From contig JACGCM010000465.1 of assembly GCA_014058105.1 (NCBI GenBank), positions 744,001 to 808,000 of the forward strand: 64,000 bases of DNA, in the 5' to 3' direction. Shown here in pieces: positions 55,253-64,000 of this stretch. The stretch's first letter is position 1. The number at the start of each line of letters is the position of its first letter. A program made the position numbers and the translations under genes. The notes under the pieces were generated by a model that was not told the DNA's origin, did no database searches, and saw only the letters and a program-made list of their open reading frames with translations. Source of the DNA: Kingdonia uniflora. Its lineage: Eukaryota > Streptophyta > Magnoliopsida > Ranunculales > Circaeasteraceae.

Positions 55253-55531
55253 TGTTAAAGCCACTCTTGACATGTCTTAGTTACTACTGTAATAGTCCTA
55301 TAACATAACAACTCCTAGTTATTGTTACATAACAACTCTTAATTACTGCTGTAACAGTCTTCCTAGTTACTGCCGTATAACAACTCTTAGTTAATGTTGT
55401 AACAGCTGTGTAATAGCTCTTTATTAGCCTAGTAATAGCCACTTAATGGTTCCTGTAACAGCTCCTTATAAACTCTATATAAACCCTCGTGGAGAGAAGA
55501 ATAAAACAAGCAAACAAATCTTATCCTTTCA
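55253..55531 (+). repeat. 3' LTR of the Copia element
   Basis: Preceded by the purine tract TTTGAGAGGGG (to 55252). It begins TGTTAAAGCCACTCTTGAC and ends about ATCCTTTCA. Matches the solo LTR at 41712-41983. Confidence 0.88.
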
Positions 55532-57160
55532 AAAGTATTTTTACAATCTAAAAATAAAAAATAAAAAGGATATTTGAAATATAGTATATTGTTTCCGTTT
55601 TTAGTTGACCATTTCATCTAAATTTTGATGTTATGTTTCATGTAGGAAAGTCAGAATGACCTAATATTTTACAAGTATGATCTATATGATGACGAGATGA
55701 TATCCATATAGATAAAACTTAAAACATCTTTAAATGTGTCCAAGTAATGGTGTGTCTAGGGATACACCATTTTGGGAGAGGATCATATCCATAAGGAGAT
55801 CATATCCATCTTTATATATGGGAAAGGATCAAGAGACTCGCCCTTTTGGGACATACCCCTAGACACACCCTTTTGGGACACTTTTTAAAAACATCTTCAT
55901 ATGGGTCCTAATCATGGCGTGTACTGAAATGATGTGTCTCTGGATCTACTACTAACTACTAAGTCCATTTCCCAAAAGCTAAAGATGGTTGCTTATTTAT
56001 CTTATCTTTATACGTGCAAAAAACACAATTAAGTACCTAGATTCACGAATAAAAAAAGAATGCCTTGATGGAATAAGTTCCTCAGCTAAACTGTTTTCCC
56101 GCATGGACATAATAAAATCCATCTCCTCCAAGTCGCATCTGATGCTGGAAAGCTGTTTAGAAGAAAGAACAATGATAAATGTGAATAGATAGCAAGCAAA
56201 GAAATCACTATTTTATATACAATTTTCTTAAAGGGTTGTATCTTTCCCTTTATAATACTTAGAAAACTAGGATACTGAGAAATTACCGTTTCGACAAAAA
56301 ACTTAACCATAACATCCCAGTGGTACAATTTGCCATAGATGTTAACTGTAAACTTAAACTAATCGTAAATGGATACCATTTGTTTGGCCATGACTGAATT
56401 TATCGTTTCTTCGTCTTGTAGACTGAATATGTGCTTATAGTTGGCTTGTACGTGTTGAAATGTTGACACTTGGTAAGAAACACTTTATTGTAAAAGAGAA
56501 GCAAAACGCTTACATAAATGCATTAATTTGAATTTATAAGAGCGCTGTTAAGAGAAACCTAAGCTCACTTTAAGTTAAGGACAACAATCGGATTGTTACA
56601 TGTGGAGATGCCTGAACTGGTTGAATTGATTAACCAGTTCCAAGAGAATGTATAAAAAATGTCACGCACTCTCTCTCACTCTTCTACTAAAACAAGCCCA
56701 CTAATGCTTTTTTCCTTCAAATCTCGTATTTCCCTTTCAATTAATCCTCTCTTCTTTAATTCCTCTCTTATTTGATTTCCACCCTAGTTTTGTTCATCGA
56801 CATCATTTAAATCCCTACACCATTCTTGAGATAAAACATTTCAGCCATAATGGATAGAGTAATTGATCTCTTCTTTTTTAGAAGATTGCCTTTATTTGTT
56901 TATTTAAAAGTCTATTTGTTTTCGTAATTATTTTCTCACAACTATTTAGTTTTTTATTCCTAATTAGTTCTAATGGTGATGAGGCTCATCTCTTTATAAA
57001 AAGAGAATTCCCCTAGGTTATTTTCTTAGGATGGTTTTAATAGAGCTTTGTCAATAATTTTGGTTTGTAATCTAATTTTTTAAATGAGAATCTAGTTCAA
57101 TTTGAGTGTTTTCTCTATTAAATAATTAGTTACAAAGACAATTTTTTGCTTCCATGGATT
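55532..57160. other. AT-rich sequence, mostly unassigned
   Basis: Contains short locally repeated blocks, for example GGGAGAGGATCATATCC... at about 55773 with similar GGATC text, and TGTCTAGGGATACACC / CCCCTAGACACACCC. No coding or element ends. The part near 56860-57130 could be an LTR but I cannot set ends. Confidence 0.35.
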
Positions 57161-57169
57161 GTTTTTACT

Positions 57170-57840
57170 AACTTAGTATTAGAGATTAGTAAGATCATAG
57201 GAAAAAAATCTTTTCTTTGTGTTACTATGGCGAAGAAACAAAACTACAGAGGAGAAGATTGATGTGCTTTGCAGACAACTTCGTGAGATGTCCAAAGAGT
57301 TGGGCACACAAATTGGCGACATGTCCAAGGAGTTGTCCACTAAGATAGGCGACATGGCGACTTCGGTCCAAAATTTAGTAGATATATATTCAAAGGGGTG
57401 AAAACTCAAACCACCCCAACAAGTTCAAGAACAAATTTTGGTTCAGAGCAGCATGGGAGGGGATGTTAGGTGATGCTAGAAGGCGGGTTACAAAGTCTCC
57501 GGGATTACTAGGTGATGCAAGAAGGGTGGCCTACAAGCCCATGATACAACAACATGATGTTCTAGATCGGTAAAAAAGGATATAAAACCCACCAATTGTG
57601 GCCGATTTGGGTCTGGTGATGAGTATGGAACTACTTTCGTAGGTAATTCTTTAACGTCACGGGATATATTAATTTTTAATGACACCTTTCTTTTTTATAG
57701 TACAATTGAAACCTTAGATGGGTCTCTCACTCTTAGAATACATCAAAAGCCCAATTTGGCCTTCAACTACAACGTAAAATGTGCTAAGAAAACTGAGATC
57801 CAAGCCCAACGTGATTGCCCAAGTGAACAGTAGGCATAAC
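57170..57840 (+). other. Possible retroelement leader with short coiled-coil frame
   Basis: The frame 57219-57401 (60 codons) has the heptad-like KKIDVLCRQLREMSKELGTQIGDMSKELSTKIGDM text, two near-repeats of MSKEL-T-IGDM. Downstream frames are broken. In plant LTR elements such a frame sometimes starts gag. Weak evidence. Confidence 0.35.
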
Positions 57841-57895
57841 GCCAGCAAAGGGATTCATGATGTTAGCAAAACCAGTAACAGCCATGGCGCAATGA

Positions 57896-58040
57896 GTATT
57901 AGCATATTATTTTGTTCTTTTAGTCCTACATTGGTTATTCATAGAAGTAGTTTAATATCTTTCCTATATATAGAATGTATGATGCAACCTAAATAATCAA
58001 TTTAATAATATTATTTTTCTCCCTCTAATCTATTTTTACA
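57896..58040 (+). repeat. 5' LTR of the Copia element
   Basis: It aligns with 39513-39662 (TTCTTTTAGTC, CATTGGTTATTCATAGAAGTAGTT), ending TTTTTACA. The first bases are eroded (TATTAGCA), so the start is within a few bases. Confidence 0.8.
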
Positions 58041-58340
58041 ACGTATCAGAACGAGTTACCCTCGTTCCACACCCTTGCTAATCAAACTCAGTGGTGAGTT
58101 CGTTGGGAGGTCATTGGAGTGCAACACTCCGCCGCTTTCTCTCTCTCTTTCTCTCACTCTCTCTCACTCCCATCCCTCTTTGAAGAACGACGATTATAAC
58201 TGTCTTTCTGGCAACGTTGTTCAGATCGCAACCTAAGCTTCCGTAATTTTTACTTTTTTGGATCTGATCGCTAGATGCGATAGATGTTGATCTGTTTGGC
58301 TTATTTGAGGTAAGCGATCGGGTTTCCTATCGGTGACGAG

Positions 58341-59410
58341 TTGAGTTCGAGTTCGACCGTTTCGTCGATTGATACGAGTGAAGATGTCCAGTCCGTCAAC
58401 TCTGTTTATGATAATCCAAATCTAAAGATTACCTCACAGCTACTAAATGGCTTCAGTTATGTTCGATGGGCGCAGTCCATGAAGTTGTTTATTGGTGGTC
58501 GTGAAAAGATAGGGTTTCTTCTTGGCACAGAAAAAGGAACTGCAAAATCAGATCCGAAGTATGCAAAGTAGTTCTCAGATGATTCGATGGTGAAAACATG
58601 GTTGATTAATTTTATGCAACCGACGATCTCCGCTGGGTACTTATTCACTAACAATGCATATCTGATTTAGGAATCACTTCGTAAGGTATATTCTCAACGT
58701 CAGAATAATATTAAGATCTTCCAACTTACTAACGAGATTGAGAATTTTCAACAGGGTACTCAGACTTTGGGGATGTATTATGCGAGACTTTGATCGACTT
58801 GAGAACAATTATCTCATTATGATAGCTTCATCGAATGGCAAGCTAGCGTACCATGTACAAAGGTTCCTACTCCACCTACGGCAGCAGATATATATATATA
58901 TATATATGATGATTGTGGAGAAGACTCAGGTGTTTCAATTTCTTGCAGGGTCAATCCCGACTTTGAGTATGCACAAATTCATCTACTCGATAGAACTCAT
59001 TTCCCAACTCTTGAGGAGGCATACGCATATTGTCTCTCCGATCAGAGTCGTCGGTCACCTATCCCTTCAGAGACATCTGCTATGGTTGTTCGTTATGCTT
59101 ATCCAATACCAGCGTCGGTTCCGTCACAGACTTCACATACATCATCACCAAGCCTTTCCCCATTACCAGCGGCTTCTGGTAACTCTCGCCCCCTGAGGAA
59201 GAAGTGTGATTATTTTGGCAAGGACATCTAAACGCAATTTGTCATGCATTGTACAGTCACCCTGTTGGTTATCAACCCGTCCATCTCAATCCTCGGTACA
59301 CTTACCTGCCGACTTTAGTATGCTATATTCTTCGGCCTTTAGTGTTTTCTCTCAGGATGAAATTAACATGTTTTGACAGCTTCTCTGTCTGTCTTCGACA
59401 CTGGTAGCTT
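58341..59410 (+). pseudogene. Copia gag
   Basis: The first frame (58341-58571) begins near SSTVSSIDTSEDVQSVNSVYDN and has KITSQLLNGFSYVRWAQSMKLFIGGREKIGFLLG, the gag start of this family (a DUF4219/Retrotran_gag_3 pattern). After a stop the same frame continues with FSDDSMVKTWLINFM; further frames hold FQLTNEIENFQQGTQTLGMYY and LEEAYAYCLSDQSRRS. A (TA)n run near 58890 and stops break it. Confidence 0.85.
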
Positions 59411-59739
59411 CTTATGCAGGTAACTTCGCATCCGCAAATAGTGTTTCTGCATCTCCAACTTTGCCTTGGATTGCTGACTCGGGGTGCCACCAATAATATG
59501 ACTAGTATATCTTCTCTTTTTCGGTCTCTTATGCTTCTAGTTCATGGCGACGGACTGTTCGTCTTGCCAATGGAACTGAGACTTCTATTGCAAGGAAGGG
59601 TTCTATCCCGATTAGATATTCCCTTTCTTTATCCGATGTCCTTCATGTCTCTCAGTTGGATACTAATCTTCTTCTGTTAGTAAAATTACCATAAATAAAA
59701 ACTGCAATATAACCTTCTTTTCTGATGATGTTGTTTTTC

Positions 59740-60600
59740 AAGATCTGGTGTCACGGAAGATGATTGGTAGTGAACGTGAAGAGGGTGGCCTTTATTTCTT
59801 GGATGTACCTGCCTCTCCTATTTCTCCTCAAGCTCTCCAATTAAAGTCTATGTCAAGTAGTGAAAATATAAAGCAGGTGCTACGTTGGCATCACCGCTTA
59901 AATTATATTTCCTTTGAGTATCTATGTTATTTGTTTTCGTCTTCCTTTTCCAAAGTATCCATGTCTGATCTGTCTTGTGAGACGTGTCAAATGGCTAGTA
60001 CATATACGTTGAGTATTAATAAAAGTTCATCTTGTTTTGATATTGTGCATTCGAATGTTTGGGATCCTGCCCCTGTTACCTCGCGTTTAGGATTTCGTTA
60101 TTTTGTGTTGTTCTCTAACTATTTTTCGAGGTGTACTTGGATTTATTTGATGAAATCCAAAGATGAGGTCTCTTCTATTTTCCAGACATTCACCACAATG
60201 GTTCATACTCAGTTTGGTAAAATAATTGAAGTTTTTCGTTCTGACCAGGGTGGGAAATTTATGTCCCAAGGTCTTCGCGAATTTTACAATGTCAATGGCA
60301 TTGGGCATCAAACCTCTAATACAAAAATTCCATAGCAAAATGGCAAATTGGAAAGGAATAATCATCACATTCTGGATGTTGCTCGTACTATGTCGATTAG
60401 CATGAATGTCCCCTCACGCTTTTCGTCTGACGCTCTTCTTACGGCGGTGTTTCTTATGAACCAATCTCCATCTCGAGTTCTTGATTTTCGCACCCCGTAT
60501 TCTATTCTTTATCCAGATCATGTTTTTTTCCAAATTCTACCTCGTAATTTTGGGTGCGTCAATTTCATCCAAGCCACGTGGCTTATCAGCAGTAATCGCT
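59740..60600 (+). pseudogene. Copia integrase
   Basis: The 195-codon open part starts SRKMIGSEREEGGLYFLDV, then LRWHHRLNYISFEYLCYLF (H residues of the zinc finger), LSCETCQMAS (C residues), DIVHSNVWDPAP (the first catalytic Asp replaced by Asn: VHSDVW is usual) and RSDQGGKFMS (second Asp). A stop precedes QNGKLERNNHHILDVARTM with the third residue. It has lost at least one catalytic residue. Confidence 0.88.
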
Positions 60601-60879
60601 TTTGAGGAGTTATGAGGCAAAGTTGACCAAGTTATATGGAACACAGTAGCCGAGGATGGACCATCGGGTCCCTTTGATCCTAACAAATTAGCAGTTGAAT
60701 TTCTAAGGAACGGAAGGTTGATGTTATTAATCTACAAAATCTAAATATACTACTTGTTGATAATAGAAAGTTACTAATCTACAAAATATACTACAACGCA
60801 AAGATTATTACCCGAAATGGTAATTCTATGGAACTCTCCATTGGTGTTCAGTTGGCCAAGTTCAAAACAGCTAAGGAGA

Positions 60880-61480
60880 AATGGGACCACTTGGAGAAGT
60901 TGTATAATAAATCCAATTTTGCTAGGCAATAATAACTAGAGGGTGATGTTCGCGGTGTACGAAAGGGTAATTGCAGTATTCAAGAGTTTTATGGGGTAAT
61001 AACTTCTCAGCGGGATCAGCTTGCTTTAACTGAGTCTCCAGGTCGTACTGCATGTACGGATTGGATCAAGAGCAACAACGGTTAGTACAGCTTTTGGTTG
61101 CTTTACGTGATGACTTTGAGACTCTCAACGGCTCTATTCTTTATAGAGATCCTCTTCCAAGTGTCAATTTTGTAGTAAGTGAACTTCTCGCAGTGGAGGA
61201 CCGCATAAAGATTCAATTAGGAAAGAGGTCTATTACTATACCTACTCCCGACTTCTCAGGCTCCCTCTCATAGACAACAATTTTTTTATCAGTGAACAAC
61301 TTCATATGAATGCGCCTTTTATCACCAGAAAGGCTACATGAAGAGTCAATGTCCGAAGAAGCTTCAGCAGCAAAACAGAGGCCCTTTGACATTTTAATAG
61401 CAGTACAGAGGTCCACCTCAATCTTAGCAGCAACATAGAGGTCCTCCCTAGTCTCTATCCTATAAAAGCCTACCTCCACA
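60880..61480 (+). pseudogene. Copia gag with zinc knuckle and QQ-RGP repeats
   Basis: KEKWDHLEKLYNKSNFARQ and the frame 61052-61273 (QQRLVQLLVALRDDFETLNGSIL, VSELLAVEDRIKIQL) match the gag of this type (UBN2-like). Then YHQKGYMKSQCPKK (61318-61360) is a zinc-knuckle end and QQNRGP, QQYRGPP, QQHRGPP are three near-repeats. Confidence 0.8.
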
Positions 61481-61599
61481 ACAGTATTTTAAATATCCTC
61501 AATAACCACTTGCAGCTCTAGCTCATCAGCCTAATCCTACTCAGTCATTAACGGTTCCACATAGTAATACATTTTTTTTTGATGTTGCAGCTCAAATGG

Positions 61600-62620
61600 A
61601 TTAATTTTTCGCTCAACAACCAGACATTGTTCCATATCCTAGTTCTACTTTAGCTAGAGTCCCCTCAGGTAGTCATCACACTACTTGGATATTTAATTCT
61701 GGTGCCACACATCATATGACTAATGATTGATATATTTTATCATGTCTAACTTGTCCTTCCTCAATCATTAATGTCACTGCAGCTAATGGCACATTTATGC
61801 CCTTAGTTGATATTTGACATGTTTCTACCCCACACTTATCACTTACTGATGTTTACTTCCTTCCTCATCTTATTTTGAGTTTGATTTCTGTTAGTCAATC
61901 GTCTTTCTGGATATTTTGTTTTCTTTTCTTATTCTCATTGTTTTGTGCAAGACCGTTATTCTCGGAGGCTGATTGGGACTGGTCGTAGAGATGACGGTCT
62001 GTATGTCTTAGAAAATTTTCATCCACCTTCCAAAGCAACTTTTACTTCTTCTGCCGATTTGTCTTCTTTTCGTTTGGGACTTAAGTCTAGAAGTTTTTAA
62101 TTGTGGCATGCTCGATTAGGTCATGTGTCTCGAACTCGATTGAAGTATTTGATTTCTATTGGTGCTTTAGGAGAGGCTATTTGTCATGATATTTCTTAGT
62201 GTTATAGTTGTAAACTTGGAAAATTTGTTGCTTTACTGTTTTCTAATAGTACATCTGTCTCTTCTGCCCCTTTTGATTTAATTCACTTTGATGTGTGGGG
62301 CCTGCTCCTCATTCAACTAAAAGAGGTCTCGATATTATGTTTCCTTTATTAATGATTATTCTCGTTATTGTTGGGTGCTTTTAATGAAACATCGGTCTGA
62401 GTTTCTTTCTATTTTCAAAGCATTTAAAGTACAATTTTCTACTGTTATTAAATGGCTTCGAGGTGATTTGGAAGGAGAGTATACCTCTGGTGATTTTGCA
62501 GATTTGCTTGCCTCAGATGGGATTATTCATCAATCCTCATGTATTAAAACACCTCAACAGAATGGTGTAATCAAAAGAAAACATCGATACATTACAGAGA
62601 CGGCCCGTTAAATGCTTATT
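61600..62620 (+). pseudogene. Copia protease and integrase
   Basis: WIFNSGATHHMTND (61690-61730), the protease motif with D replaced by N (usually WI-DSGA), then LSLTDVYFLPHL. Integrase: WHARLGHVS near 62103, C residues in CYSCKLGK at 62200, KHRSEFLSIFKAF and WLRGDLEGEYTSGDFADLL (62375-62500) with DLEGEY where a catalytic site D is expected, and QQNGVIKRKHRYITETAR (62556-62610). Several stops. Confidence 0.82.
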
Positions 62621-62767
62621 TCTGCATTTGTTCCTAGTATATTGTGGGGAGAGGCAGTTCTTACAGTTGTTCATCTAATTAATGGGATTCTAACTGTTTT
62701 ACGAATGTCATTTCTCCATATGAACATTTATATGGGAGACCTCTAGATTATTGATCATTAAGAGTTT

Positions 62768-64000
62768 TTGGGTGCACCTACTTTGTTATGTGCCATAATG
62801 CTGATCCTAGTAAGAAAATTCGTCGATCTATTATGTGTGCTTTCCTTGGCTACAACGATACTCAAAAAGGATATAGATGTTATAATCCTATTGGTCGGAA
62901 GTTATATGTTTTTCGGCATGTTATCTTTCTATAACGGATCTCTGTACTTAATTCTTGGCCGGTCACGAGAGATTCATGAGTCTGAGTTGCGTTTTGTCGA
63001 TCCTTTTCCTAGTGATGATACTAGTTCTTCTACATCAGATACACCCGCTATAGTGCCAAGTTCTGTTTATGTTCCCGTTACTCCAGTTTCATTTGAACCA
63101 ACTCCTAGATGGTATCCTGTACGTGATTGTCGTCCTCCTAATAAGCTAGGTTTATCTAACTCTTGTTATTCTACTGAGTTTGCTTCGTTTTTGACGACTA
63201 TTCATGGTCACTCAAGGTCGACTTCCTCAAAGAAGCTAGTATGGATCCTCTTTGGCATCAAACCATGGAGGAAGAGTTATCTGCTTTATATAAAACAATA
63301 GCATGGGATATGATGCCTTTACCTTCAGGGAAGCATGTTGATAGTAGTCGCTGGATTAACAAAATAAAGACTAAATATGATGGATCTGTTGAGCGTTGTA
63401 GCTCGTGGTTTCACACGACAAGAGAATGTGATTGATTATGAAGAGACATTTGCTCCTGTTGCAACGATGATAACGGTTCGACTATTAATTGCTATTGCAT
63501 CAGCTCGACAATAGGGATTATCCCAGATGGATAGAAAGAATGTTTTCATGAATGGTAATTTGACTTTGGAAGTTTACATGACTCCTCCAGAAGTTTCTCA
63601 TTCGCCTGGCAAAGTCTACAAACTTCACAAGGCTCTGTACGGTCTCAAAGACGCACCTCGTGCTTAGTTTAAGATGTTTTCATCAGTTATTCGTCAGTAT
63701 TGGTTTTGGTCAAGTAATCATGATTATGCTTTGTTTGTGCGCTCATCAGCAACCGGCAGTATATTTCCCCTTTTATATGTTGATGATATGATAGTGACGG
63801 GTGTTGATATATCTGGCATCTCTACTTTAAAGCTTCAGTTACCCCGTGAGTTTGAGATTGGAGGATCTAGGATCTCTTCGTTATTTTCTTGACATTGAAG
63901 TAGCCTCATCTTCTAAAGGTTATTTATTGCCTCAGTCCAAGTATGCTATAAATTAAGAGAGCCCGTCTTACTGATACACAAACTAATGAAACTCCACTTG
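62768..64000 (+). pseudogene. Copia integrase end and RT
   Basis: GYNDTQKGYRCYNPIGRKLY (62850) and the P/S/T-rich linker (DDTSSSTSDTPAIV), MDPLWHQTMEEELSALYK (63241), the WINKIKTKYDG block, then ETFAPVATMITVRLLIAIASA, GLSQMDRKNVFMNGNL and KALYGLKDAPRA. The palm has LLYVDDMIVTG at 63770-63800 with both Asp. The window ends here, so RNase H and the 3' LTR are outside. Confidence 0.88.

Larger units (their letters stand above)
57896..60605 (+). mobile_element. Copia element, 150-bp-LTR family, 5' half
   Basis: 5' LTR, eroded primer site (CGTATCAGAACG next to the LTR), gag, protease relic and integrase, all on the plus strand. It is cut off in the integrase C-terminus at about 60605, where a different Copia follows. 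Same family as 3395-4721 and 32098-39662: the gag start matches that in 39.3 kb (NLKITSQLLNG). Confidence 0.88.
60800..64000 (+). mobile_element. Second Copia element, truncated by the window edge
   Basis: A different family from the neighbour. Gag (60900-61360), glutamine-rich QQ-RGP repeats, a zinc knuckle, protease, integrase and RT are readable in order, with many stops. No 5' LTR is recognised. The region 60606-60800 between the two elements holds nothing identifiable. Confidence 0.85.

Noticed and set aside
58888..58910. Short TA dinucleotide run considered as a promoter
   Set aside because: It lies within a degenerate gag frame and is a simple repeat.

Overview
The window is nuclear DNA from a flowering plant with a large, transposon-rich genome. 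It holds spliced GT-AG exons of a plant-type PIEZO gene, L1-type LINEs with plant RNase H ends, Ty1/Copia and Ty3/Gypsy remains with tRNA primer sites reading TGGTATCAGAGC, and a tRNA-derived SINE. I cannot name the species. I see no rRNA, no intact tRNA gene, and no operon or CRISPR structure.

The only host gene I can support is on the minus strand. Six consecutive coding exons of a PIEZO mechanosensitive channel lie at 29602-29387, 29274-29097, 23897-23769, 22231-22058, 13574-13338 and 8469-6949. They join in frame through canonical splice sites and give about 818 codons, roughly a third of a plant PIEZO. The exons read open while every intron is filled with transposon debris. The exons before 29602 and after 6949 are not in the window.

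Left flank (1-6900): the end and start of a minus-strand Gypsy-like element around one LTR, the RT/RNase H end of a Copia element, a chromovirus LTR and two LINE 3' fragments. Introns (8.5-29 kb): a decayed chromovirus (9.1-12.5 kb), a zf-RVT LINE tail, a Copia LTR, a 2.2 kb LTR element without recognisable coding, a nearly complete LINE with 16-bp target duplications (17128-21914), another LINE tail, a Gypsy integrase relic, and a solo LTR with a perfect 5-bp duplication (25983-26793).

Upstream of the last visible exon (30-64 kb): a small non-autonomous LTR element with perfect target duplications (30061-31842); a three-level nest at 32098-39662, with a SINE in a LINE in the LTR of a deleted Copia element; decayed Gypsy pieces (40-44.2 kb); an internally deleted LINE with a 3' hairpin (44.3-47.5 kb); Gypsy gag/protease-like relics and a LINE tail (48.3-51.2 kb); Copia relics (51.2-55.5 kb); a Copia element of the same family as those at 3.4 and 32-39 kb (57.9-60.6 kb); and a second Copia running off the right edge.

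Almost every retroelement ORF carries stops, frameshifts or deletions, so none looks autonomous now. I did not find a clearly new biological system. The most unusual items are the repeat-swollen PIEZO locus, the nested insertion, the 3' hairpin LINE, and a short protein segment shared by two otherwise unclassified elements.
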